From assembly GCA_035513215.1 (NCBI GenBank), contig DATKCK010000025.1, positions 1 through 18,111 on the forward strand: a stretch of 18,111 bases of DNA, read 5' to 3'. The notes below the pieces were generated by a model. That model was not told where the DNA came from. It did not search any database and worked only from the letters and a program-made list of their open reading frames with translations. Every line of letters begins with the position of its first letter. Position 1 is the first letter of the stretch. The position numbers were made by a program, and so were the translations under genes. This DNA is from DATCZB01 sp035513215. GTDB taxonomy: Bacteria; Pseudomonadota; Gammaproteobacteria; Steroidobacterales; Rariloculaceae. Below, piece by piece: positions 1-7,982 of the stretch.

Positions 1-604
1 CGACTTGATTATTGAAGTCCAAAGTGTTCGCAAGGCGTCCCACGGTCTTTCCCAGCTGTTCAATCGCTGCGGGATCCAACTTACTGGGTATATATGATCG
101 CCCTGAATTCCGTATCAGCCCGTCCTCATCGATATGCGCCAAGCCAGTTCTTAGAAGCTCGTCAAGCATGGCTCTAGGTGCCATGTCGCCGCTGTGCCGT
201 CGCACCAACTCCCTAAACGTCGGAGCCTCACTTCCAGGCTGCGCATCAAATGGAACAGCCAATGGCAATCCGTATGGTCCGGTAAAGTCTGGATCCTGAT
301 TCCACGCAGCAACCAAACGTCCAATGCGACTTAGCTTGCTGCTCGGGTCTGAATCTACTGACTGACTACGTAGCTTGTGCACCTCCTTTCTCGAGAGCCC
401 CGTGAGGATCGCGATACGCGTGTCCGAAATCCGTCGCCCCTGGACCCGAAACTCCTCAGAGGTAGCTGCCTCAACGAAGGCGCGTCGGATCAGGTCGGTA
501 GTTTCAGTGGCCGTCACTCCGTTTCGAATCAAGATCCGAATCAACGGGTTGAACAGCCGTCGGTATGCTTCCTTTAGGTTCTCTCTAAGCTCTTCTGGCC
601 CCAT
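1..604 (-). CDS. DUF6502-type protein, second copy (3' end beyond the left edge)
   Basis: This frame is open from an ATG at 604 to the left edge, giving 201 visible residues and no stop, so the C-terminus is missing. It is a paralogue of the complete gene at 833-1633. Both start with a helical segment (here PLIRILIRNGVTATE), continue to RAFVEAA, and then have a helix-turn-helix-like stretch containing TRIAILTGLSRKEVHKL (copy one has SRIAAMTGLPRKQVHEI). Both later share an R-S-x-I-P element and a LANT motif. The family, which I recognise as DUF6502, has no established function; the LTG-RK-V segment suggests nucleic-acid binding, which is inference. No clear Shine-Dalgarno precedes the ATG, but the family N-terminus fits this start. 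A promoter-like pair and an inverted repeat lie just upstream, so it may be transcribed separately from copy one. The G+C is lower than in the housekeeping genes. Confidence 0.8.
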   Translation of the reverse strand, partial: MGPEELRENLKEAYRRLFNPLIRILIRNGVTATETTDLIRRAFVEAATSEEFRVQGRRISDTRIAILTGLSRKEVHKLRSQSVDSDPSSKLSRIGRLVAAWNQDPDFTGPYGLPLAVPFDAQPGSEAPTFRELVRRHSGDMAPRAMLDELLRTGLAHIDEDGLIRNSGRSYIPSKLDPAAIEQLGKTVGRLANTLDFNNQV

Positions 605-625
605 GCATGAGACATAATTCGGCAA

Positions 626-643
626 TTGGGAAGATATTCCCAA
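626..643. repeat. Perfect 7-bp inverted repeat upstream of the second DUF6502 gene
   Basis: TTGGGAA and TTCCCAA are separated by GATA, a perfect dyad 22 to 39 bases upstream of the ATG at 604. It covers the putative -10 element at 631-636. This position suits a repressor operator, possibly autoregulatory given the helix-turn-helix-like motif in the DUF6502 genes. The dyad is seen directly; the role is inferred. Confidence 0.6.
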
Positions 644-660
644 AACTGCATAAAAATCAA
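631..660 (-). promoter_or_regulatory. Possible sigma70 promoter for the second DUF6502 gene
   Basis: Reading the minus strand, TTGATT (655-660) is followed after 18 bases by TATCTT (631-636). Each hexamer matches four of six consensus positions. Transcription would start near 624, giving a leader of about 20 bases. The -10 lies inside the inverted repeat at 626-643. The call rests on consensus matching only, in a locally AT-rich stretch. Confidence 0.35.
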
Positions 661-682
661 GCTTATGACAAACAAGCATTCC

Positions 683-723
683 AGAGAAACGTTGGCGCAG
701 CCGCATTCGCGCCGCGTTTCTCT
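683..723. repeat. Long imperfect hairpin in the gap between the DUF6502 genes
   Basis: The arms AGAGAAACG (683-691) and CGTTTCTCT (715-723) pair perfectly over nine bases. Inside them GGCGC (694-698) pairs with GCGCC (709-713), leaving a ten-base loop and a small asymmetric bulge (TT opposite G). The stem is about 15 bp. It lies 110 bases after the stop of the first DUF6502 gene. It could terminate or protect the 3' end of the smc-zipA-ligA-DUF6502 transcript, but no U-tract follows on either strand, so a classic intrinsic terminator is not shown. Confidence 0.6.
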
Positions 724-832
724 AGCAAATTCAGTCGCTTGTGGGATTTTCCGCCTGAGTTTACTTGGCGGGTCGCTGATTAAGCGAAACTCAAAACGCG
801 CATGGATTCAGCAGCCAAGCGGGGATCTTGGC

Positions 833-1633
833 CTATTCGGTGTAGTACAAACCGATCCCAACTCTTCTATTCCGATCTGCCTCATCGGTCCTGGCATCCG
901 CAGCCAAAAGGGAGTCAAGCTCCTCCGTAATTTCTGTAAGTCGCGATCTAAGCAGCGTCTTGAATCGCGATGCATCCGAATCCGACATCGATGGACTTTC
1001 TACGAAACGTTCGAAGAGTCGATCAGACTCGCCAATATTCGGATCGCAGTTGTGGGCGATCGTGTTGGCCAGTCCTCTTAGGCTATACACGATCGCAGAT
1101 TCGAGCCGCGTGCCGACATCCTCCGGGATAAGAGATCTTCTCTTCAGATTCAAAAGGTCATCGGCCGAAACGGATATGGCGCCCAACCGTAGCAGTTCAG
1201 CTTTAACGGCACCCGGAGGAACGTCACCCATACAAGTGCGAACCAGTCTTGCAAACGAATTGGTGCCGTCATCCTGCGTCTTCAACATCACCGGCTGACC
1301 ATTGTGATCTTGGTAATCGACAGAAGTGGCCCAGCGTTGAAGAAGATCAGCAAGCGGACTCAGTCTGTCTGAAGACTCGAGATCGCCCGACTGGAGATTC
1401 TTCTTTATCTCGTGAACTTGCTTTCTGGGTAGCCCCGTCATTGCTGCGATGCGGGAAGTGTTCGTTTCTCGCCGCCTAACGCCAAACTCCCTACTTGCAG
1501 TTTGCACAAACGCTTGGCGACACATTTCGTCGAACTCAAGATAACTAATGCCGTTCGTGAGCAGCGCACGAGCAACTGGCAACATTAGCTTGTAGCACGC
1601 CGCTAGAATTCGATGCCGTGCATTCTCACCCAC
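833..1633 (-). CDS. DUF6502-type protein, first copy (266 aa)
   Basis: This is a complete gene encoding 266 residues. I chose the GTG at 1633. AGGA sits six bases upstream of it, and the GTG overlaps the ligA stop by eight bases (GTGGGTGA), which suggests translational coupling; the frame also stays open to an ATG at 1663, inside ligA. The protein is mostly helical and soluble with no signal peptide. The N-terminal region has LPVARALLTNGISY, then QAFVQTASREF, then the helix-turn-helix-like SRIAAMTGLPRKQVHEI. A LANTIAHN motif sits in the C-terminal half. The family matches DUF6502, which is of unknown function. Its G+C and codon use are lower and less biased than those of ligA, so it may be a later arrival inserted directly behind ligA. 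Confidence 0.85.
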   Translation of the reverse strand: MGENARHRILAACYKLMLPVARALLTNGISYLEFDEMCRQAFVQTASREFGVRRRETNTSRIAAMTGLPRKQVHEIKKNLQSGDLESSDRLSPLADLLQRWATSVDYQDHNGQPVMLKTQDDGTNSFARLVRTCMGDVPPGAVKAELLRLGAISVSADDLLNLKRRSLIPEDVGTRLESAIVYSLRGLANTIAHNCDPNIGESDRLFERFVESPSMSDSDASRFKTLLRSRLTEITEELDSLLAADARTDEADRNRRVGIGLYYTE

Positions 1634-3686
1634 GCGACTTCCTCTCGCCTGACATGAGAGCAAACTCTTCCGCTAGCATGATCCGAATACCCAGTGCTTC
1701 TGCCTTCTCCAACTTCGCCCCCGGATTTTCGCCCGCGATCACAAGGTCCGTATTCTTGGACACGCTGCCCGTTACCCGGGCACCAAGGGCTTCCAACCTC
1801 TCCTTGGCTTCGGCGCGTGTAAGGCCCGATAGCGTTCCTGTCAGAACCACCCGCTTCCCGCTCAACGGTTGCTTCGACTGTTTTGACGGCCGAACGACCG
1901 GCCAATGCACGCCCAGTCGGACGAGGGAATCGATCACCCGGGCGTTGCGATCTTCCGTCAGGAAAGACACGATCTGCTCGGCGATCACGGGCCCTACGTC
2001 TTCGACCTCCCGCAATCGTTCGCTGTCGGCCGCGCGCAATGCTTCGAGCGTGCGGAACTCGGCCGCCAGCGCGCTCGCGGTAGCGGCGCCTACACCGCGG
2101 ATTCCGAGGGCATGGAGAAAGCGCGCGAAGGTCGTTTCCTTGCTGCGCTCTACCGCCGCGAGCAGGTTCTCCGCGGACTTCTCGCCCATCCTCTCGAGCC
2201 CCAGCAGTGTTTCTGCCGTGAGGCCGTAGACGTCCGCCGGATTCTTCACGAGATCTTTTTCGACGAGCTGATCGATGAGCTTGCTGCCGAGCCCCTCGAT
2301 ATCCATCGCCGATCGTGAGGCGAAATGCTTGAGAGACTCCTTCAACTGCGCCCCGCAGACGAGCTGCCCGGTGCACCGGGCGACGGCCTCGCCTTCCGGC
2401 TGGATGACGTCGGATCCGCACACCGGACAGTGGCGCGGCAGCTCCAGCGGTTTTGTGCCTTTGGGGCGGTGGTCGGCGACGACGCCGACGATCTCTGGAA
2501 TCACGTCACCGGCTCGCCTGACGATCACCGTATCGCCCACGCGGACATCCTTGCGGTGCACCTCGCCGATATTGTGCAGCGTGACGTTGCTCACGGTGAC
2601 GCCGCCGACGAAAATGGGCTTGAGCCGCGCTACGGGCGTCACGGCGCCCGTCCGGCCGACCTGGAACTCGACGGCAGCGACCACGGTCAGCTCCTCCTCG
2701 GCCGCGAACTTATGCGCGATCGCCCAGCGCGGAGCCCGGGACACGTAGCCGAGCGCGTCCTGCCAGTCAAACCGATTCACCTTATATACGACACCGTCGA
2801 TCTCATAAGGTAAATTGGCCCTCTTTCGTCCGATATTCGAGTAATAGTCCAAACAGCCCTGAAATCCGACTACCAACTCCCATTCGGGTGAAGTCCGGAA
2901 ACCGAGCTCCCGGAGGAATTCGAGCATCTCTGCCTGTGTCCGGGGCAGCGCGTCCGCCTTGATCTGTCCGTAGCCGTAGAAGAACGCGTCGAGCGGACGC
3001 TGAGCCGTAACCTTCGGGTCGAGCTGCCGCAGGCTGCCGGCGGCGGCGTTGCGCGGGTTGACGAAGGTCTTCATCCCCTCCTCGGCAGCCCGCCGGTTGA
3101 ATGCCGCGAAACCCTCCTTCGGCATGAAGACCTCGCCTCGGACCTCGAGCACATCGGGCACCTTGCGACCCCGCAGCTTGAGCGGCACGCTGTCGATTGT
3201 CCGAACGTTGCGGGTGACGTCCTCGCCGCGCGTGCCGTCCCCGCGGGTCGCACCTTGCACCAGCCGTCCCTGCTCGTAACGAATATTGATCGCTGTGCCG
3301 TCGAGCTTGGGCTCGGCGACGTATTCGATCGATTCGGGCTCGATTTCCTCGTCCCCGAGACGTGAACGCACTCGCTCATGAAACGCCTCGACGGCTTCGT
3401 CGTCGAAGGCGTTGCTGAGCGAGAGCATCGGAACGGCATGCGTTACCTCGGCAAACTCTGCGGCAGGTGCGGGGCCGATGCGCTGTGTCGGCGATTCCGG
3501 CGTTACGAGTGATGGATACTCCTGCTCGAGGACCTCCAGGCGCGCGAACAGGCGATCGAACTCGGCGTCCGGGATCGTCGGCTGCGTCAGCACGTAATAG
3601 GTGTAGCGGTGATCCTCGATTTCGCTACGCAGCTTCGCGACCTCGCGGACGACCCGGGTCGGTACTTCGTGCCCCTTCGCGTTCAT
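1626..3686 (-). CDS. ligA: NAD+-dependent DNA ligase
   Basis: This enzyme seals nicks during replication and repair using NAD+. With the ATG at 3686 it has 686 residues, close to the 671 of E. coli. The frame stays open upstream to 3767, but 3686 overlaps the zipA stop as ATGA and gives the family N-terminus. The Ia-type domain begins near residue 14 (YxxYYVLTQPTIPDAEFD). The adenylation motif is KLDG with the lysine at 127, followed by TRGDGTRGEDVT. The OB region has QVGRTGAVTPVA. The zinc finger has Cys 420, 423, 438 and 444. Helix-hairpin-helix repeats span roughly 480-590 and a BRCT domain 607-683. All key residues are present. It is the third gene of smc-zipA-ligA and overlaps the following DUF6502 gene. 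Confidence 0.98.
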   Translation of the reverse strand: MNAKGHEVPTRVVREVAKLRSEIEDHRYTYYVLTQPTIPDAEFDRLFARLEVLEQEYPSLVTPESPTQRIGPAPAAEFAEVTHAVPMLSLSNAFDDEAVEAFHERVRSRLGDEEIEPESIEYVAEPKLDGTAINIRYEQGRLVQGATRGDGTRGEDVTRNVRTIDSVPLKLRGRKVPDVLEVRGEVFMPKEGFAAFNRRAAEEGMKTFVNPRNAAAGSLRQLDPKVTAQRPLDAFFYGYGQIKADALPRTQAEMLEFLRELGFRTSPEWELVVGFQGCLDYYSNIGRKRANLPYEIDGVVYKVNRFDWQDALGYVSRAPRWAIAHKFAAEEELTVVAAVEFQVGRTGAVTPVARLKPIFVGGVTVSNVTLHNIGEVHRKDVRVGDTVIVRRAGDVIPEIVGVVADHRPKGTKPLELPRHCPVCGSDVIQPEGEAVARCTGQLVCGAQLKESLKHFASRSAMDIEGLGSKLIDQLVEKDLVKNPADVYGLTAETLLGLERMGEKSAENLLAAVERSKETTFARFLHALGIRGVGAATASALAAEFRTLEALRAADSERLREVEDVGPVIAEQIVSFLTEDRNARVIDSLVRLGVHWPVVRPSKQSKQPLSGKRVVLTGTLSGLTRAEAKERLEALGARVTGSVSKNTDLVIAGENPGAKLEKAEALGIRIMLAEEFALMSGERKSRG

Positions 3687-4339
3687 CCGTAAGGCTGCGG
3701 CTTGGCGAGCAGATGACAATACTCGATGATCTCCTCGCGAATGTAGCGTTCGCGCTGAATGCTCCACGAGCTTCCCTTGTCGTCACGCAGCTCGCCGCCG
3801 AGCTCTCTTGCGAGGCTGCGCGCGACCGCCACCATGCTGTCGAAGCGCTCGACGGGATCTCCTTCTCCGGGCAAGACCATAAAGAAGCTCATGCCCGGTA
3901 TCTTCGTCTCGGCAAGGCGGGACAGGTCGAAGGAGCCGGGCTCCGTCAGGCTGGCAACACTGAACATGGGCTCGTCGCTCGAGTCGTTCGCGTGCTTGTG
4001 AAAGACGCCGTAACGCCCGTGCTTGAGTCCCTCGGCGCGCAGGGCCAGAACGACCTTGTCGCTTGCGATCGTCTTGCTGTTCGGAATGAACCGGAGCGTG
4101 ACGATCGTCTCGGCCGGCGCGGGAGCGGCCTCAGACCGTTCCGCGGTATCCGTGTCGTCTTCCTCGGGCTGATCCGGCTCGTCGAAGGCCGGCTCGACTC
4201 TGACGGACTCCGCGGCCTTTCGCCTGCGCAGCTCCACGATCGGACTCAGCCACCGCTGCGGAATACCCAGGCTGAAGAGGTACACCGCGACGATCACCAA
4301 AATGCCGAGCGCAAGCAGCACCCACCGCAAGTCTGTCAT
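3683..4339 (-). CDS. zipA: Cell division protein ZipA
   Basis: ZipA tethers the FtsZ ring to the inner membrane. The 218-residue protein has the ZipA layout: a very short periplasmic start, one N-terminal membrane helix at about residues 6-26, a basic stretch (ELRRRK, 36-41), an acidic linker (about 48-70) with a short Ala/Pro run (71-76), and a C-terminal FtsZ-binding domain from about 79 to 210. That domain contains EPMFSVASLTEPGSFDL and IPGMSFFMVLPG, typical of the family. It is much shorter than the 328-residue E. coli protein because the linker is reduced to a few tens of residues. It starts 12 bases after the smc stop and overlaps ligA by four bases, so the three are probably cotranscribed. 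Confidence 0.95.
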   Translation of the reverse strand: MTDLRWVLLALGILVIVAVYLFSLGIPQRWLSPIVELRRRKAAESVRVEPAFDEPDQPEEDDTDTAERSEAAPAPAETIVTLRFIPNSKTIASDKVVLALRAEGLKHGRYGVFHKHANDSSDEPMFSVASLTEPGSFDLSRLAETKIPGMSFFMVLPGEGDPVERFDSMVAVARSLARELGGELRDDKGSSWSIQRERYIREEIIEYCHLLAKPQPYG

Positions 4340-4351
4340 CTCGGGCTCTGT

Positions 4352-7300
4352 CTACATTGCAGCCAGCTGGACGGCTTCGTCGATGTCGACGGCAACCAGG
4401 CGCGAAACGCCCGGCTCCTGCATCGTGACGCCCGCCAACTGGCCCATGGCCTCCATGGTGGTTTTGTTGTGCGTGATCAGGACGAACTGCACGTGGTCCG
4501 ACATCTCGCGAACGATCTCGCAGAAGCGTCCGACGTTGGCGTCGTCGAGCGGCGCGTCGACCTCATCCAACAGGCAAAACGGCGCCGGGTTGAGCTTGAA
4601 TATCGCAAAAACGAGCGCGACGGCGGTGAGCGCCTTCTCGCCGCCCGACAACAGATGGATCGTGCTGATCCTCTTGCCGGGAGGCCGGGCCATCACGGTC
4701 ACACCCGCGTTCAATAGATCGTCACTTTCGAGCTCGAGGTAGGCCTGCCCGCCGCCGAAGAGCCGCGGGAACAGTTCTCCGAGGCCCTGATTCGCGTGAT
4801 CGAACGTGTCGCGGAAACGCGTTCTCGTCTCGCTGTCGATCTTGCGGATCGCCGCCTCGAGAGTATCCAGCGCTTCGGTGAGATCCGCGTACTGCTTGTC
4901 GAGGTACTGCTTGCGCTCCGACTGCTCCTCGAATTCCTCAATGGCTGCCAGATTGATCGCGCCGAGACGCTGAATCCGGCGCCCCAGCGCGTCGAGCTTC
5001 TCCGACCAGGCGTCCGGCGTCGCGTCTTCGGGCAACTCCGCGGTGAGAGCTGCCTGGTCGAACGCCGTTTCGGCAAGCTGCTCCGTGACCGTATCCGCGC
5101 GAACCTCGGTCTCCCTGACGGTGATGCGGGCGCTTTCCGTCTCGTCGCGCGCGGCATTGACCGCCTGCTGAGCCTTCGCCCTCTGACTTTCCGCCTCCCG
5201 CACCTCGAGCTCCGCCGTCTCGACGGCGGAGCGCGCCTTCGCCAGCGAATCCTCGACTTTGAGCCGCTCATCGAGCCGGATCTCGAGCGCCTTGCGCTCC
5301 TCCGCCAGCGGCGCCTTCAAGGCTTCGATCTGGCTCTCGAGCTCGGCCCGCCGCTCGGCGAGATAACGCTGCTGCGCGAGGACGCGTTCGAGCGCGGCGC
5401 TCGCCGATTGCTTCGAGCTGCGCCGGGACTCGACCATGATCGCGATTTCCTTGACGCGTTCGCGATCCTGCTCGGCTTCGGCGCGGACCTCCTTCAGGCG
5501 CTCGGACGTCTCCGCCCGCTCGAGCTCGTGCCGCCCGCGTGATTCGACGTTCTCGATCAGCGCCGCGGCGGCTTCGTCAAGACGCGTCTGAGCGTTCTCT
5601 ACCGCCTGCGTGATCGCGTAACGCTCGTCTTCGAGGGCAACGATGTCGTCCTCGAGAGCCGAGACGCGACGGCGCAGTTCCTCGAGCCGGGTCTTGCGCG
5701 TCTCGAGCCGCGTCCGCGTCTCGGCATGCTCGCTCTGGAGCTCGCGTGCCTTGATCTGGTCGTCGGCGCGGCCGGATTCGAGCTGATCGAGGCGCGATCG
5801 GATCTCCGCGAGCCGCCGCGCCGATTTCTCGTTCGCTTCCGAAAGTGCCCCGATCGATTGCTGAAGGGCGTCGATCTCCTCGCCGCGCGCGATGACGCCG
5901 ACCTGAGGATCGTCGCTCGTGCGCGTGCACAACGCATGGCGCGTCACCTCGACGCCGGCCCGCGTCACGATCGACTCGCCGGGCTGAAGATGCTTGCGTT
6001 TCTCGAGCGCGAGCTTCAGATCAGGCGCCGCGTAAACGCCGGACAGCAAAGCCTTGGCGGAGTCCGGCGCCGAGACCCTGGAAGCGAGCGGCTCGAGCCC
6101 GAGCGCGTCGCTGCGATCGACTGCCCGGGAGGGTCCACTTTCGACGACGGCGAGCCCGCTGTCACTCAGGCCATCGAGATCGTCGGCGACGGTCTCGAGC
6201 CGATCGGCCTCGATGGCGCTCAGGTATCCGGCAAGCGTGGCCTCGACGGCGTGTTCCCATCCGTCCTCGACCTCGAGCAGCGCGGCAAGCCGCGGCGCGT
6301 TGCCCCCATTCCTGCGCTGAAGCCACCGGGCGGCCCCATCGGAGATGCGGCCGAGCGCCGCCTGCTGTAACGCTTCGAGCGAGCTGAACCGGCCTTTGTC
6401 ACGCTGCAGCCGCTCGCGAATGTCGTCGAGCTCGGCCGTCAATATCGAATCCTGGCGCCGCAGCCGCTGAATCTCGTCGGTCGTCGCTTCGAGCGTTCGG
6501 GCGGCGGCCTCGTAGGCGCTGCGCTGACTCTCCTCGGCGGCGGTCAGCGAGTCGAGCTCCCGCTCGAGCTCCGTCCAGTCGATGGCGAGACGCTCGGCTT
6601 CCTTCTCGGCGCGCTCCTCGTCGATACGCTCGCGCCTATCGGAAAGATGCTCGAGCCGCGCCTCCTCGACCTGAATCGCGCGCTCCGCGGCGGCGATCGT
6701 CGCGGCCGTCGCCTCGGCGCGGTCGCGGCTCTCCTCGGCGGCTCTTTCGGCTTCGCGCAGCGCATTCCCGGACGCCTCGAGCCGATTCTGCGCCTCGTCG
6801 AGCTCCGGGTTCAGTCGCCCGAGCAGCTCGTCGAGCTTCTCGAGCGCGACCTCGTCGTCCGAGATGTGTCCGGAGACCTCGCTGAGCTGCTGCTCGGCCT
6901 GCTCGAGCTCGTTCGACCGGCGGTGGAGGTCGGCGTTGCGATGCTGGATGCTCTGCTCGAGGCGGGCGATATCGGCCCCAACCTTGTAATAAAGGCCCTG
7001 AACGCTATTGAACGCGTCGCTGCGCTCGGACATCTCGACACGAAGCTTCTCGATCCGGGTCTCGATTTCGCCCTGTCGCATTCGCGCCGCGTCGAGATCG
7101 AGCTGGCGGGCTGCCAACCCGCGCTTGCGCTCATTGAGCTCGCCGTCGAGCATCTTCAGCCGAAGCAACAGCAGCTCGGCCGCCGTTCGGCGCTCCTCCG
7201 CCTTGAGCGACTTGAATCGCTCGGCAGCCTTGGCCTGACGCTGCAAATGATCGATCTGCTTGCCGAGCTCGTCGCGCAAGTCCTCGAGACGCTCGAGATT

Positions 7301-7867
7301 ATCGCGCGTGTGCCTGATACGGTGCTCGGTCTCCCTTCGGCGCTCCTTGTATTTCGAGATGCCGGCCGCTTCCTCGAGGAAGGCGCGCAGTTCCTCCGGC
7401 TTCGCCTCGACGAGGCGGGAGATCATGCCTTGCTCGATAATCGAGTAGCCGTGACTGCCGACGCCGGTTCCGAGCAGCAGATTGGTGATGTCCTTGCGCC
7501 GGCACCGGCCGTTGTTGAGGAAATACTGCGACGTACCGTCGCGGGAGACGACGCGGCGCATCGCGACCTCGGAGAAGCCGGCATAGGCGCCCGTGATCGT
7601 GCCATCCGAGTTGTCGAAAATGAGCTCGATGCTGGCCTGGCCGACGGGCTTTCGGCCGCTCGAGCCGTTGAAAATGACGTCGGCCATCGAATCGCCGCGC
7701 AGCGTCTTGGCCGAGGCCTCCCCCAGCACCCAGCGGACGCCGTCGATGATATTGGACTTGCCGCAGCCGTTTGGCCCGACGACACCCATCAGGTTGCCAG
7801 GGAAGGTGAGCGTCGTAGGGTCTACGAAAGACTTGAAGCCGGAAAGCTTGATCTTGCTCAGGCGCAT
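4352..7867 (-). CDS. smc: Chromosome partition protein Smc
   Basis: Smc is an ABC-type ATPase that acts in condensin with ScpA and ScpB to organise and segregate the chromosome. The 1171 residues show the full architecture. The N-terminal head has Walker A GPNGCGKSN at 31-39. Long Glu/Arg/Leu-rich coiled coils run from about 170 to 500 and 670 to 1000. A hinge of roughly 500-660 lies between them. The C-terminal head has the signature LLSGGEK at about 1072, Walker B ending in Asp1101-Glu1102 (LLDEVDAPLDD), and the switch His near 1133. The ATG at 7867 gives the standard start MRLSKIKLSGFKSF; only weak purine-rich sequence precedes it. Smc rather than MukB argues against an enterobacterial host. 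It is the first gene of the unit with zipA and ligA and is divergent from queF. Confidence 0.98.
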   Translation of the reverse strand: MRLSKIKLSGFKSFVDPTTLTFPGNLMGVVGPNGCGKSNIIDGVRWVLGEASAKTLRGDSMADVIFNGSSGRKPVGQASIELIFDNSDGTITGAYAGFSEVAMRRVVSRDGTSQYFLNNGRCRRKDITNLLLGTGVGSHGYSIIEQGMISRLVEAKPEELRAFLEEAAGISKYKERRRETEHRIRHTRDNLERLEDLRDELGKQIDHLQRQAKAAERFKSLKAEERRTAAELLLLRLKMLDGELNERKRGLAARQLDLDAARMRQGEIETRIEKLRVEMSERSDAFNSVQGLYYKVGADIARLEQSIQHRNADLHRRSNELEQAEQQLSEVSGHISDDEVALEKLDELLGRLNPELDEAQNRLEASGNALREAERAAEESRDRAEATAATIAAAERAIQVEEARLEHLSDRRERIDEERAEKEAERLAIDWTELERELDSLTAAEESQRSAYEAAARTLEATTDEIQRLRRQDSILTAELDDIRERLQRDKGRFSSLEALQQAALGRISDGAARWLQRRNGGNAPRLAALLEVEDGWEHAVEATLAGYLSAIEADRLETVADDLDGLSDSGLAVVESGPSRAVDRSDALGLEPLASRVSAPDSAKALLSGVYAAPDLKLALEKRKHLQPGESIVTRAGVEVTRHALCTRTSDDPQVGVIARGEEIDALQQSIGALSEANEKSARRLAEIRSRLDQLESGRADDQIKARELQSEHAETRTRLETRKTRLEELRRRVSALEDDIVALEDERYAITQAVENAQTRLDEAAAALIENVESRGRHELERAETSERLKEVRAEAEQDRERVKEIAIMVESRRSSKQSASAALERVLAQQRYLAERRAELESQIEALKAPLAEERKALEIRLDERLKVEDSLAKARSAVETAELEVREAESQRAKAQQAVNAARDETESARITVRETEVRADTVTEQLAETAFDQAALTAELPEDATPDAWSEKLDALGRRIQRLGAINLAAIEEFEEQSERKQYLDKQYADLTEALDTLEAAIRKIDSETRTRFRDTFDHANQGLGELFPRLFGGGQAYLELESDDLLNAGVTVMARPPGKRISTIHLLSGGEKALTAVALVFAIFKLNPAPFCLLDEVDAPLDDANVGRFCEIVREMSDHVQFVLITHNKTTMEAMGQLAGVTMQEPGVSRLVAVDIDEAVQLAAM

Positions 7868-7903
7868 ACCGATCCGTAACGACTCGCGTCGGACACAGAC
7901 TCC

Positions 7904-7933
7904 GTGACTGTGCCCGGGGCCTTAGTGTAAAGT
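7904..7933 (+). promoter_or_regulatory. Possible promoter for queF, overlapping the smc promoter
   Basis: GTGACT (7904-7909) and TAAAGT (7928-7933) are separated by 18 bases, each four of six to consensus. This -10 shares bases with the smc -10 on the other strand, so the two promoters would compete if both are real. Weak call based on consensus alone. Confidence 0.3.
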
Positions 7934-7959
7934 AAAAACGCCTGCAGCACGATTATCAA
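7931..7959 (-). promoter_or_regulatory. Putative sigma70 promoter for smc-zipA-ligA
   Basis: On the minus strand TTGATA (7954-7959) is followed, after exactly 17 bases, by TTTACT (7931-7936). They match five and four of six consensus positions. Transcription would begin near 7924, leaving a leader of about 57 bases before the smc ATG. It sits in an AT-rich island within a GC-rich region, which supports the call. Confidence 0.5.
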
Positions 7960-7982
7960 TTTCGGCGCAACGAGACCAGACC

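Noticed and set aside
12..617. Short plus-strand frames at the left end
   Set aside because: They are antisense to the partial DUF6502 gene, which aligns well with its complete paralogue.
1603..2421. 272-codon minus-strand frame inside the ligA 3' region
   Set aside because: It is an Arg-rich alternative frame of ligA; the ligA frame carries the zinc-finger, helix-hairpin-helix and BRCT motifs.
3467..4717. 416-codon plus-strand frame opposite ligA, zipA and smc
   Set aside because: It spans three genes antisense, with no conserved motif or plausible ribosome site.
6647..7879. 410-codon plus-strand frame opposite smc
   Set aside because: It lies antisense to conserved Smc codons, resembles no family, and is open because its stops would need rare codons in smc.
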